DNA of 64,000 nt from Gamarada debralockiae (lineage: Eukaryota > Ascomycota > Leotiomycetes > Helotiales > Hyphodiscaceae). The translations under genes and the position numbers were made by a program. Shown here piece by piece: positions 1 to 11,492 of the stretch. Every line of letters begins with the position of its first letter. The first letter of the stretch is position 1. Where the stretch lies: the NCBI GenBank assembly GCA_002803225.1, contig NXFV01001363.1:1-64000 (forward strand), given 5' to 3'. The notes under the pieces are model-generated. The model saw only the letters and a list, made by a program, of their open reading frames with translations, searched no databases and was not told the DNA's origin.

Positions 1-356
1 ACCTACCCGAAATAGAGTTATTTAAACCTGATTGATCTTAGAAGAGCAGGTGCCGGCCCCACTCTTATCCAGCCTTGTAAGAACCCGTTGATTGGATATC
101 TCATCACCGCTCAATCCCAAGGCTGAATGATCTAGGCTTTCGAAAGATCTGATAATGGCTACTGCGGAATACCAGCGCACCGACATCCAAGTCCATAGGA
201 CATGTTTCCTTCGGAGTTCGCTCCTACGACGTCTCGAAAAAGTTCTACACCGCAATACCGTAGTAATTGGTTTACAAGACCCCAACCTAGTGCTACAACC
301 CCGTTTAACAAGACGCTGGGAACACACCAAAATAATCCCTGAAAAGGGCCTTCAAA

Positions 357-704
357 GTGGTGACTGTTGAACTGCAAGATAAGAGACTTGTTAACCAATT
401 AATACGGTATGCAGCGCTTGGTGTGTCACTCGTCTTTGATAACCCATATCGGAAGATCTTGGGATACAGTTTTGATAAGGACCATGAAGTGGCGAACATC
501 TTCGAACGTGGGGAAGACGCGCACGCTCCAGAGCTAGGGACGCATCTAGCATTCAACGCTCCAAGCAGGAAGGGCGTGGATGAATCTTCGAAGCCGGGAT
601 TTGTCATTGACGCAAGAGCAAATGGGCAGCCGGGAATACGAGAGAGCTATGGGGAACAGATTGACTCGGATGGCTTTCGCTTGGAAGCTGTCTTCCAGCA
701 GTAG
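357..704 (+). pseudogene. Glyoxalase/VOC-family relic
   Basis: Reads in one frame without a stop and resembles the second half of fungal glyoxalase/bleomycin-resistance (VOC) proteins: the stretches LVFDNPYRKILGYSFDKDHE, HAPELGTHLAFNAPSRK and DGFRLEAVFQQ follow the family order. These proteins are small metal-binding dioxygenase or lyase-like enzymes; the substrate cannot be told. The frame has no ATG (it opens on GTG), the N-terminal metal-binding half is missing, and the usual segment ending in YYAAFV between PGIRESYG and DGFRLEAVF is deleted. I therefore read it as a truncated relic. A short gene with an unrecognised upstream exon is less likely. Confidence 0.55.
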
Positions 705-2391
705 GGAGACGACTTGAGGTGGCCTGCATGTCAGCCGCTTGCATCCCTCCGTCCCACACCATTTCTCCACGGCAGGCTTCAGCCACTTCAAATTGTGGGA
801 GCTCATGGAACAAGCCATGGAATTCCGAGAGAAGCCGCATTCTGCCACCACACACAAAATACCACACAGTTTCGGCGTTTGTGCGGAGCATCGGAGCAAG
901 TTTCGGGGGACAAAATATGATCCTCCATACTTAATATATGGGCCAGCCCTTTTCTCCGAAATCCGATCTTCAACATTTGCAGCCATTCCACGTGAGCAGC
1001 CATGTCTTTCAAAAGAGCGATGCACATTTGTAGTTAGTCATCTTTTTCAAATTGCGGTATTAAAAAAGCTCTGCAATCACGTGGTCGCGACGCCCTTCCA
1101 TTTACGGGTCGCGCTTCGGGCTTGACCTAATACCACCCCTGACTAAGCACCTCTCTGAGAGTATTTGCAATACTAAAATGTCAATCGCATCTTCCTTCCC
1201 CAATGATCACAAATTCTCTGCTGTAGAACCGTCGATCGTATTTCGACGTGTCAAAGGCTGGATGACATTATTTGTCATCCCAAAACTGCCCTACTGACTT
1301 CCGGTGCACTTAATTTGGCATATTCTGAACAGCCCCTCAGCAGTAGTTCATATACTTTTGGAGGATGACATTCGGTTGCGCCGTTAAAGCACCGAGAGGC
1401 CATTCACGACCGGGCCGCTGGCGGCCGCCGCTGAGTGGGAAGACCCCACATCGGAAGACCGCAATCGCAAGCCGATAAGGCAGAGGATAGAGGAAGGAGA
1501 GACTTGGAAATTAACTTGGCCTGTTCCGGAAGTGCTTTCTCCATACCCCAACTGGCATCAACCGTCTCGAAACAGACAAGGCAAAGACGGCCAAGCTTCC
1601 TTGCATATCATGGAGATCCCGTGCAGATTCAGGGGAAGATGCGAATGATCTCCAGGTTAGACCCGGGGGCTCGAAATTGGACAAGGAATTTCAGGGAGCG
1701 GCACAGAGACAATGGCGGTAAGAAGTAAGCCAGAGAGGATCAAGATCGAGGCTGAGGATTGAGCTTCCCAAACAACCAAGAAATTGGCAAGGGGAAAGCC
1801 TCTTACGGACGAAAAACAGTCAAATCCACAATGCAGACAGAAAGCAGCAGGTCGGCAGACCACACATCATTATCTCTCGATGCCTTATGAGAGGCTCTTC
1901 CATCAATGAAAGCTCGCTCAGTGGACTGAGACGCGTAAATAGGTCATCAGCGTTGGGACGCGGGTATCTGATGGCCCCTTTTGGGTTAAAGTAGCCGGCG
2001 TGCATGGGCTGCCATAATCTGCATGATTCGTATGGTTGTGACTCTGCTGGGGTGCGCTGAATCAGCAGCGTCATGTGAGTCTGGACTCTCGTGGCGACTT
2101 GGAGGTGAGGTTGAAGATGTTGATGAGGTGTGGTGAGGCTTTGAATATGGTAAATACCAACATCACAAAAAGGTCTCGGGTGCGTTTAGAGGCTGAAATG
2201 ACGCCTTTTAACCTTCTGGTGGGGGCGGAAAGACCCGCCCTAGAAGGCCCCAATTTGGACTAGTTGTCTCGCTTGACGTTACCTCGGCTTTCATCCAGCC
2301 TTCTTGGCGCCGGCCTCAGCTAACAGGAATGCAAACGCGTGAATACAGTAACATCTTCGCGTCAGCCAACGTTCAATGCCACCTCGATGAC
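705..2391. other. Intergenic, no gene seen
   Basis: About 1.7 kb between the VOC relic and PEX2. Short open frames occur on both strands, but none shows family similarity, splice structure or a credible start. The last few hundred bases presumably hold the PEX2 promoter and leader. Confidence 0.5.
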
Positions 2392-3798
2392 ATGGCCAAC
2401 GACTTTGCTCTCGCACAGCAGCGGCTTGCGGCACGACGAGAAGCACGAGAAGCTGAAGCGCAATCCCGCGTCGCCGCCCAACAGGAAGCATCACGAGCCG
2501 CCGATCAGCTCACTCGACTACCCTTCCCCTTCGGACGTCTAGGACGAGCTGGAGTTACAACATGGGATAGCATAAGGGGGCGAGAAGGGACAAGGCCGGC
2601 ATTTAGGGTTGGGCAGGTTGATGCGGAACTTTTGGACGAAGAGCTGCTGGAGTTACTGAAGGGGCATGTCTCAGAGGCGTTGAAGTATTTCGGGACTCAT
2701 CTGCAAGATGACTGGTCTGCGGAGATCATGCTGGCATTGAGAGCTGTGCTATTCAAGCTTACAATATGGGATCACGATGCGACGTATGGTGCTGCTTTGC
2801 AGAATTTGAAGTTCACGGATGCAAGGAAGAAAGGGCCAGATTTGGTATCCCCTTCGAAATGGCAGAAAGCGTTATATGGGTTGTTCACAGTTGGAGGGAA
2901 GTATGCTTGGGCGAGATGGGAGAACTGGCTGGTGGATAATGATACTGGCTATGACGGGCCGAGTCCAACATTACGCAGACTATCTCGATTATCGGATGCT
3001 ATCACAACAGTCCACTCCGCAGCCGCGTTTGCCTCGTTCCTGGTCTTTCTTGTGAATGGACGATATCGAACATTACTCGACAGAATACTCAGGCTAAGGC
3101 TTGCTCCACCGACCAGTCAAGTAAGCCGGGAAGTGTCCTTCGAATACCTCAACAGACAGTTGGTCTGGCACGCTTTCACGGAATTCCTACTATTCGTCCT
3201 ACCTCTAGTTGGAATAAGCAGATGGCGGAGATGGCTTGCTCGAGTGTGGAAGAAGACAAAGTCAGTGGTGCGCAGTGGTGGAGAAGAGGGAGACGATGTC
3301 AAGAATGGAGAATTCGCATTCTTGCCCGAACGGACATGCGCCATTTGCTATCAGGACCAGAATCCCACATCTATGTCAGAGGCAGAGGTGATTGCCACTT
3401 CTGGAGCTTCTGGAGTTATGGGCTCAGCTCAGACTGATATTACGAATCCATACGAGACGATACCCTGTGGATGCATATACTGTTTTGTATGTTTGGCTGG
3501 AAGATTAGAAGCAGAAGAAGGGGAAGGATGGACTTGCTTGAGATGTGGCGAAGAAGTCAAGGAATGCAAGCCTTGGAGCGGAGATGTCATTGAAGAGATT
3601 GTCAAGCCTACGAGTTCGTCTGCGCCCAAAACAGTCGGCTTCTCAGATGCTACTAGCGATTTGGTTGAAGTTGAACCTAGTCCAGATGATGAAGCTGCTC
3701 CGGGGCTTTACAACGTCAATGACTCGTCCTCCAGCGCATCACAGATGGGGGAGAGCGAAGTGTATGATGAGGAGGGCGGAATGGAAGAGGATGACTGA
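2392..3798 (+). CDS. PEX2: Peroxin-2, RING-finger E3 of the peroxisome import machinery
   Basis: A 468-residue single-exon protein. PEX2 sits in the peroxisomal membrane with PEX10 and PEX12 and forms the ubiquitin ligase that recycles the import receptor PEX5. The start MANDFALAQQRLAARREARE fits fungal PEX2 better than the in-frame ATG 63 bases upstream at 2329. The Pex2/Pex12 N-terminal helical domain covers roughly residues 60-290, with hydrophobic segments near AAFASFLVFLVNG and FTEFLLFVLPLVGI. The RING has Cys316/319, Cys359/361, Cys364/367 and Cys382/385. The position that is His in animal PEX2 is Cys here (CGCIYC), which as I recall is usual in filamentous ascomycetes. The C-terminal 80 residues are acidic and low-complexity. 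No neighbour is functionally linked. Confidence 0.93.
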   Translation: MANDFALAQQRLAARREAREAEAQSRVAAQQEASRAADQLTRLPFPFGRLGRAGVTTWDSIRGREGTRPAFRVGQVDAELLDEELLELLKGHVSEALKYFGTHLQDDWSAEIMLALRAVLFKLTIWDHDATYGAALQNLKFTDARKKGPDLVSPSKWQKALYGLFTVGGKYAWARWENWLVDNDTGYDGPSPTLRRLSRLSDAITTVHSAAAFASFLVFLVNGRYRTLLDRILRLRLAPPTSQVSREVSFEYLNRQLVWHAFTEFLLFVLPLVGISRWRRWLARVWKKTKSVVRSGGEEGDDVKNGEFAFLPERTCAICYQDQNPTSMSEAEVIATSGASGVMGSAQTDITNPYETIPCGCIYCFVCLAGRLEAEEGEGWTCLRCGEEVKECKPWSGDVIEEIVKPTSSSAPKTVGFSDATSDLVEVEPSPDDEAAPGLYNVNDSSSSASQMGESEVYDEEGGMEEDD

Positions 3799-4292
3799 AG
3801 ACTTTGAAGCGGTCATAGTCGTTCAGTCCATTTGAGCGATTGCTTCCGAATCGTTCTACAGTGATCAGCATTTGTGAGGCGTTGAAAAGGCATTGAAATG
3901 ATAGTTAGTGTATGCTAATGGTACCATATTTTCTCTGTATTTTGGTTCCCGTCTGGGGCAATGTCGCTAACCCAGAGGACAATAGGTAGGGTCATGAACG
4001 CCGATCACTTCGTCAATCACTCAATTCATGTGAATTTCTAACCTCAGTATTCTTTGCCCGGAAGAGCTGGATCTACCTGGACTTCAAGAGCCCGGCTCAT
4101 GGCGATTGATTTTAGGTCGCGTGTACGTGACATCATCACTTCCATCAGGCTGACTAGCTTGGCTGGACTTTTGGTCAATTGCCTCCCCATGAAGCCATCC
4201 CCAAACATTTCTACAATCTCAGAAAACATATATGCAACTATCTGGATGAACGGTCTTGAGCAGTTGCGAGTCCACGATCCTTGAGACTCGAA
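3799..4292. other. Intergenic, no gene seen
   Basis: PEX2 3' region. The open frames near 4.05-4.28 kb on both strands show no recognisable protein pattern. Confidence 0.5.
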
Positions 4293-5644
4293 TTCACCTT
4301 CCTCATCGTCTACGCGCTCTTCTCGGTTTCATAAGAAACAACCACCTCTCTGAACCACCTCTCGCTGTTATCTTCAGCATCATCCTAGGGAGCCTAAGTC
4401 CTCGACTGCACCACGCCCCGACATAGGGGCATGGACGATGAAATTGTCCAAGAATTTACCAGCATTATAGTCAGACTGCATCGCCGTCGGAATTGTAGTG
4501 CCCAAGCTCTACTTCAGCAGACATTGGAAATCTGTCCTGTATTTCCTGAGACCTGTGATGACCTTTTTGTGGGATCTCACTGCACTTTTTGCATATTTGA
4601 TATTTCAGACCAGCGCTCCTGCAGCTCTTATCGGCGCGTGTCTACCGCCCAACAGACCCCGTCTTAACGGCTAGTGTGCTGTCAAAATCGAGATTCAGTG
4701 AAGAGTTCCAAGGCGACTGAAGCACCTGCTGTCTGCCGAATCGGCTTGCAACGATGCCGTTTCTTTCCCCTTTATGTATATCGGTTTGATGTGGTTGAAA
4801 TACCACAACTTTTGGGATGCGGTCCAAGAATGGTTCCTCAACACTGTGCTCTGGCAATGTACATTCGGCCTGATAATCGGCCTAGGTATAGGTAAAATCG
4901 CCAATAAAGTCCTTCGATTCTCGGACCTACGAGGCTATATCTCCCAGCCCTCATTCGTAGTCTTCTACCTCCTAGCCATCTGCGTAGGAGTAGGTTCAAT
5001 ACTTGGCAGCGATGACTTCCTCGTTCCATTCGGAGCAGGTGTAGGCTTCGCACACGACGGCTGGTTCTCCAAGAAAACGAAATCCCTAACCTTCCCAACC
5101 ATTGTCGACATCATGCTGAACTCCAGCGTCTTCATGTTTTTCGGCTCGATTATCCCGTGGAACCAATTCGTCCCTCAAGACGTCACGCCCCACTGCGGTG
5201 TCTGGCAACTGATCCTCTTCCTGGTCCTGGTTCTAGAATTCCGACGTATGCCAATCGTCTACGCCATGAAGCGCTTCATCCGTGATCTTCGAGCATATCG
5301 TGAAGCTTTGTTCTGCGGGCGTTTTGAATCAATGGGCGCTGGTGTTCGGTTCCTTGCTATTGAAGCACGCGCACAGTTGGAGAATGGAACCTCGAGGCCG
5401 GAGTCTAAACCTAAGATTATGGGCCCGCTGTATAGTGAGAAGCAGAAAGCTATCCATCTTGTGTGGCCGGTGATTTTATTTTGTTGTGTTTGGAAGCACG
5501 ATGGTGCATGATTCGAGTGTGGTGGCTATTAGTGTTGGTCATTTTAGGAGGAAGGAGGGCGAGCGAGCGCCGTTGATTGGTGGCGAGACGGATCCCATGG
5601 TGCACGAGGAGGGAAATGGCGAGAGTGAGCCGGAGATGGTTTGA
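4293..5644 (+). pseudogene. Na+/H+ antiporter (Nha1-like) pseudogene
   Basis: Reading across frames recovers the order of a fungal plasma-membrane Na+/H+ antiporter (CPA1, Nha1 type), which exchanges Na+ or K+ for protons. Pieces seen in order are FLIVYALFSV, NHLSEPPLAVIFSIILG, VGIVVPKLYFSRHWKSVLYF, TDPVLTASVLSKSRFSEEF, LLSAESACNDAVSFPF (the conserved AES.xND ion site), GSDDFLVPFGAG, FPTIVDIMLNSSVFMFFGSI and FLAIEARAQLENGTS, ending with GSTMVHDSSVVAISVGHF and a terminal TGA. At least five frame changes are needed, near 4326, 4400-4430, 4483, 4650, 4712 and 5485. The longest intact piece is about 4774-5485. The N-terminal start and the long cytoplasmic tail of Nha1 are absent. Confidence 0.85.
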
Positions 5645-7519
5645 GTGAAGACGAGCTAGGCTCGAATTGATTAGGGCACCTTGGGTTAACTTTGGACTTT
5701 TGCATATAGTTTGGAGTTGAATAACGAAGCACAAGTGTTGGGCAAAAACGGTCATTCTTCAGAATTCGTATGCTACTTTCTGTTCGTATGTGCTGTGTAT
5801 AGAATAGACAGCCAAAAAGTAAACTGTCAAGTCCAGCCAGTAGTATCTGGCACGTGTATCGTGAATTCCTTTGCGCACCGCATTGCCTACCAATCATTCA
5901 TAGAGGTGTCTTTATTTTGTAGGCAGGGTGGGGCAAAGCACTCCTTCGGTAGTACCGAGGTTTTCATTCAGTCTTTGCAAGTTGGATCGAGGGGACTGAG
6001 ATGAGGTTCCGAGAGCTGCTGTGGCAATCATCACGAGCTGATCTCACGTTCAGGGTGTTTATGTGTCCGTGAATTACTTGGGCATCGAAGAAAGGCTTGG
6101 CCCGGGGCATTAACGGATGACAACTGGAGCTGAATTGTTCCTCAAACTGCCGGTTATGCTTCTCCCTCTCGCGTTTCTTTGACTTTACCGCCGTCTCAAA
6201 GCTCCTTACCAGAGCAAGGCTTTATATGGAGGCCAGAAAGTTCGTACGAGCTATGTCTAGGCTCTCTAGGTAGCTGCGCCGTATAGCTAGTACAATCATC
6301 TGTGTCGCTCTCCGTCAGCTTAGACCCACTATCGCATTCATTCGTGCTTGTGAAGCATGACTCCATGGGCTGTGATTCGCTTCCACTAATCGATGGAGAG
6401 ATTGGCCCACTTCGAAGCCGAAGTTGGGCAAAGCAATTCTCGAGAGTTGGTGCTGTGCATTGGAGTAAACTCGTTGGCTAGTTGTCGGGCATTAAATTTC
6501 CTCTAGAGATTTGATCTTGGAGCTCGTCCTTGATGGCTCCATCGCGCTCATCCGGATCGCAGGTGCCTGATCCACTGGCACGTGGAATTGTCTCCTTGGC
6601 TGTCTCCAGAGGGAGTCGTGGGCGCTCTTGTCTGTGTACTAGCATCTCGTGTGTTTCGCAAGCCTCTTGCAATATAGTCACGTGATTGACGAAAAGGGTA
6701 GGAGAATGTGGTTGGATTATTAAGGTATGAAGATACTGGAGATACTAATGAACAAACCAAGTACAGTAGTCTGTACTTATAGACAGGAATCCTCCCTATG
6801 ACTCATAGAACACGTCACACCGATCAAGTGATCCTATGACACATGACACCATGTGACACCATGTGACTCAGCAGACAGCACTATCTACCTGGAACCAGAG
6901 TCACCTGATTACTCATTCCAACAAAGCCGCCTGATCTGTCTACAGAACGAACTTCCTCCAAATTAGTTTGCGTTCTTGCTTCTTGAGTATTCATAGAGCT
7001 TGCAGACCACCGGCCGTTTCCGTCACATCTGAAAAGTCCATGTCGCCATGCTTTAGCTGACCGTTTGCCTAAATTGACGCACTTTACGATATGACGATAC
7101 CCAAATAATTGGGTGGAGATGTCAACCTAGCCACACCAAGAAAGTTTAAGAGAAATTACCATTCCTTCATCGGTTAATTATTGATCGGCTAGAATTTGAC
7201 TTTGCCTTGAACTGGATATATTGAGCCAGAAGTGATTCGAAAACAAAAGCGGGAAGGTAAGGCGATTCCGGAGCCCGCTCTGCAAATCAGCATATCCTGG
7301 CAAAAGGCAAGTTGTCGTTTCGAAGACAGATTAGTTGTCAACTTCATGGGTATATAATTATAAGCAAGTGTGACACCACAGGCACTGCCTCCCCCATAAC
7401 ACTTTTCTCTTCTCCACTTCCACAGCGCCATAGTTTTAGATTTTAATTATCATTCAATTGTTTCGGAATCGGAAAGGAACACATCGATGGCCTTGGGTTT
7501 TTCAGATAATACTGGATAT
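5645..7519. other. Intergenic, no gene seen
   Basis: About 1.9 kb separating two pseudogenes. It contains a tiny direct repeat near 6842-6866 (gacaccatgt twice) and no supported coding region. Confidence 0.45.
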
Positions 7520-8979
7520 CTCTTGAAGGCTCTAAGTAGTATTGAACTATTGGCAAATGCTATGGATCATCCAAGAGATCGTCTTGGCTAGAGATATTCA
7601 AGTCTATTGCGGCTCTTATATGGTTCGCTAAGAATATCTTTGTCAGATCTCGGAAAATGCCAGACTCCTGAACGACTTGGATTTAGTCCCAAACTCTCTA
7701 GTCTTCGAGAAGTCGTTCTAAACAGCGTTCCTGCCAGGTTCTTGCAACAATGACAGCGGGGAGAAATCAGCTGCAGGACCCAGATACGCCCTAATACAGT
7801 GGTATCAGGATACTAAATATGCTGATAATCGAGATAAACTTTTGACCTACATAGCATTACATTCCCATGCTGCAGGAAATCAGTCCCTGTCGATTACACG
7901 CAATCGATATACAACCTATGTGGCATGATATTACCGCATCGCTTCTATCAGCATGCTAGGAAGAAGGGGGCCACCATTGTCAACCAATCGGAAGATCTAC
8001 ATCAACGCTTCAGAAGGCAAACGCAGAATCGACAGCGGAGTGTCCACATTTCGATGGTAAGGAGTCAGATATTATCGAAGTCGTGGGTAGACTCAGGGGA
8101 GTCGTGTATTTCGTTGGCCATCCTCTTCGAAACCTAAACTGGACCTTGCATTGTTCGTCCTTCAGTTCCACGACAACTGAAGGGATTGAAGGCAACTGAA
8201 GTACAACATTAAGGCACGTGGCATGGGTAAACTATCAAATTGTCTTGTAGCAAAACTATCGACTAAGTTCAAAGCATTCCCAACACTTTAATCAACGGTT
8301 CACAAATGGGCACCGTGGGAGTCTCGGCTCAGATGGAGAGCAAAGAGACACCAAGAACTTCTAGCGCAAAACCCTCTACCATGAATTCCAGGCCGAAGGT
8401 CGAACAAATCTGCCAATACCTCGTGACTCTGGGATTACCAATGGACTCATCACCAATTCTTTCAATCATATCATCCATATAGCTATAAATGTCGTTTCTA
8501 ATTCTGCATCCCGAAATGGCTGCGTACTTTTTGTCAGATGAGCTGGTTGCTATGGCAACGGTTGTGTACACATATCTCGGGTTCTGGCAACACTACCTTT
8601 TCTTCCCTCCTTAGATATCTATGAATACATGATTTCACCACACAATATCGTCTGATTCGACACTTTTCCTCAGGGAAAATTGTATGATAGGCTTGGCGTT
8701 ACGAACACCCAAATTGGAGATTTTGTTTGTGGATTTGAAAACTCGGGAGTCATAGCTATCGTGCGCCAAGTTGGACAAGGACATATACTCGTGGGCCGGG
8801 CCACCAACTTCCTGGCCTCTTCGTCAACTCCTCTCAGCCATTTGGGAGAACAATCTGGCTCACGCCTTGTCCCAGTCGTCTATCTCATCAGTGATCAAGG
8901 TCTGCAGATTCTGACGAGGTTATCTGCCTATGACCCAGAAGCTTCAAGTGTCGAGGATGTCAATCGGGTAGTCTTCTGA
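7520..8979 (+). pseudogene. Decayed HET-domain gene
   Basis: Frame-hopping translation gives HET-type segments in the right order. These are YWQMLWIIQEIVLARDIQVY near 7551-7630 (the conserved WIIQE block), NRDKLLTYIALHSHA near 7830, VPVDYTQSIYNL near 7885-7920, EVVGRLRGVVYFVGHPLRNL near 8075-8140, and a C-terminal piece QIGDFVCGFENSGVIAIVRQ near 8710-8770. Several stops and frame changes lie between them, including a TGA near 8655 directly before the C-terminal piece. HET proteins trigger death of incompatible fused cells. The N-terminal HET motif is not seen. It converges on the HET gene whose stop is at 8985, leaving a 5-base gap. Confidence 0.7.
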
Positions 8980-8984
8980 TCCTG

Positions 8985-10793
8985 TCATACCAAGACGATC
9001 GTTTCAGCAGCTTTTGATTCCTCCAGCTCAAATGCCTCACCATACATAACACCGTCCACATAAGCCTCTCCCATTAGCTTGTACTCCTCGGGTTCTTCTT
9101 CGGTGGGCCGTATGACGAAGGGACTCAGCCCATTGTAAAAGATACAGATCCGGTCTCCCGGCTTCGCCCATGCTGGTGCCAATCCAATTCTCCCATTTTC
9201 TGTCGAAAAGAAGCAGCGCTCAAAGCAGACACTGTTCAAACATTTCAACAAGTGCCTCGCATGATCTCGCTGTTTATCACTGAGTGTCTTGAAATCTCGA
9301 TGGCCAACGCGATGGGTTTCGTTACCATACTTCATCGTCATATAAGACATCAACAGTTCGTGGTCATCCTCACCGGATGCGCTATACTTGGCACTTCTGC
9401 CAGTGAGCGTATGGCAATGCGCTTCAGGCGTCGCGTCTGGTTGGTTGTAGACTGAGCGTGATATGTCGAGGCAGGTTGCTTCCCACTCGATAACCTTAAT
9501 GCGCACTTCGTCTGTCTTAGGTTGGGTATCCGGGCCTCGAGGATACAACACCGTCTTGTCTATGCTGTCCAGGTAGAACCCACGGAGAGCTAACTTTCGA
9601 CGTCCAATACTGCCTGCCATGTTGTCCAATTGCAGCCATTGACAGCCAATAGAATGTTCATAACCGGCACGCCGCCCCGCATGGAATTTACATCCCAAGT
9701 AATTCACAATCGATACACTTTTCTTGTCGACAGAAAAATCGGGACACCAAGTAGGCAGTCCCTCCGTATGGCTGTCAACCATGTTCAACAGTCTCGACTC
9801 CCCTCCTTCCGCAAGGTAGATTTTCATAAAATGGACGTAAATATCATGGTAGTTCCTTGCATAGTCAATGGAGATCAGGCGTTGCAAGCTTGGTCTAGCT
9901 AGACCGAGCATACCATAAATTTTGTCTGCGGGATTTGAGGCTGAGAGATTTCGGCCGTAGATCAGGAGCATACTGAATGAGAGCATCGAGTCGGGTTGCT
10001 TAGCTATTTGATCTCGACACTGCGCTATGCGCATCCATGTTTTTCGACCTGGTGGCTGGGAATCAACGCTAGATCTAGAGGGCCGTCGGTCCTTGAATAG
10101 GCTCAGCGGGTTGCGATCATTGCTGAGGGCCCGAATAAAGGCTGTCATCAGATCATAGGTCAAGATGTTCCTGCCACAGCGAACTTCGATGTTCCTAGGT
10201 AGAACCGCCTCCTGGAAAGTCCAGAGTCTCGAAAACCAAGGCTTGGATAGGAGTGCTTCAACGCCATTCCAAAACGTCGACCCACGAATCGATATCCCGT
10301 AACTCTTAAGCGCCTCCTCAAACCCGTCTTTCGCGCCACGATAAGTCGCCGCCGACGGCAGGACATAGGGAATCTGTTGAATCGCAACGTCTATGCTTTC
10401 TTCGCTTTTCCCGAGCCAAATAAAGACTTTCCTCGCTTTGGTGTAAATGTTCTTCATGAAGCTCACTTGATGATTCTTCTCGGAGATGTCAACTTGGTTG
10501 ATGCATAGACCATCGATCCAGATGTAGTGTGGCCCGCCTTCTGCGGAGAAGTAACTCAAGAAATCGCACACATTAGAGGTAACGTAGACTGATGATCCGG
10601 CACAATCGAGGCTTTGGTCTGGGATTTGATCTTCCCAGCAGTATGACAAAGCTGTGTAGCGTGGGGCTTTGTCGAAAGGGACGTGAACTAAGTCGTAGGA
10701 AGTTTCCCCATTCTTCCTTTGTACGCTAAGAAGCCGGATTTGATCTTCTGCTAGTGGGGTATAGGTGTAAATGACAATCTTCTGGCTTTTCAA
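8985..10793 (-). CDS. HET-domain (heterokaryon incompatibility) protein
   Basis: A 602-codon open frame with a HET domain in its first third: YTALSYCWED, IWIDGLCINQVDISEKNHQV, IYTKARKVFIWLG and WFSRLWTFQEAVLP. The C-terminal end has the usual GDRICIFYNGLSPFVIRP block. HET proteins act in non-self recognition and cell death after hyphal fusion. The frame as drawn opens on TTG at 10793. No in-frame ATG lies between the upstream TAG and the HET domain, so the true start is probably in a small upstream exon; an ATG at 10955 and an acceptor-like ttttag just before 10829 exist, but I could not find a donor giving a clean phase. The 3' end lies 5 bases from the decayed HET gene on the other strand. 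Confidence 0.85.
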   Translation of the reverse strand: MKSQKIVIYTYTPLAEDQIRLLSVQRKNGETSYDLVHVPFDKAPRYTALSYCWEDQIPDQSLDCAGSSVYVTSNVCDFLSYFSAEGGPHYIWIDGLCINQVDISEKNHQVSFMKNIYTKARKVFIWLGKSEESIDVAIQQIPYVLPSAATYRGAKDGFEEALKSYGISIRGSTFWNGVEALLSKPWFSRLWTFQEAVLPRNIEVRCGRNILTYDLMTAFIRALSNDRNPLSLFKDRRPSRSSVDSQPPGRKTWMRIAQCRDQIAKQPDSMLSFSMLLIYGRNLSASNPADKIYGMLGLARPSLQRLISIDYARNYHDIYVHFMKIYLAEGGESRLLNMVDSHTEGLPTWCPDFSVDKKSVSIVNYLGCKFHAGRRAGYEHSIGCQWLQLDNMAGSIGRRKLALRGFYLDSIDKTVLYPRGPDTQPKTDEVRIKVIEWEATCLDISRSVYNQPDATPEAHCHTLTGRSAKYSASGEDDHELLMSYMTMKYGNETHRVGHRDFKTLSDKQRDHARHLLKCLNSVCFERCFFSTENGRIGLAPAWAKPGDRICIFYNGLSPFVIRPTEEEPEEYKLMGEAYVDGVMYGEAFELEESKAAETIVLV

Positions 10794-10955
10794 GGTGGAG
10801 GTTCTTGACTTGGATTTTCCGCTGATTTGAAGAGATGTGACTAAAATTTCGATTCAGTGCTGTAGATATGTTGGTAAAGAACAATTTGTTGTCTTACAGC
10901 GGGTAAGAGCATTCCTCAGAGCTTTGACGTTTCCATTTTGGTTCGAATCGGGCAT

Positions 10956-11492
10956 GTTGAATAAATTGAAAGTAGCGAGTGTGTGAGCGCCGACAAGAGA
11001 TGCAGAGAGACTGTCAGTCTCTCACTTCAAGTCTCAAGAATTCAGAAACGGCAGTAAGGGGTTGAGAGACGCCTGACGGCGAGGCTTCGAGAAAAATAAC
11101 TGCAGCCCGCCATGATCTTGAAAGCCTGTTGAATTTGAAATGCAAATTGAGGTTGTGAAGCCAGGGTGTGGCTGAGCCTCGTACCGCTTGGACCTGTCGG
11201 CATTATCGAGGCAATACGTAAGAGCGTGAGGCATTGCTCACCGTACACCTAAGCGAGCGCCACATGAGTGGGCCCTGAAATCGGTGAGGGGTCAAAGCTC
11301 GATCTGGGTTTTTTTCAGTTTTGTCACTATCGCCCACCGTGCCTGCCCCACTAAACCATAAATCTGACGGTCAGACCAACCAACACCCCGCAGGCCCAAG
11401 CATACCTAGCCGCGCATCCCGCAGGATCATCCCGCAACAATACCTTCTGCTGTCTTATCTCGATCAACAAATTTGATAACTTACCTTGTGTA
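10956..11492. promoter_or_regulatory. Divergent promoter region (HET / 2EXR)
   Basis: About 540 bp between the likely HET 5' end (minus strand) and the 2EXR ATG (plus strand). CT-rich tracts precede the 2EXR start. No specific site is claimed. Confidence 0.35.
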
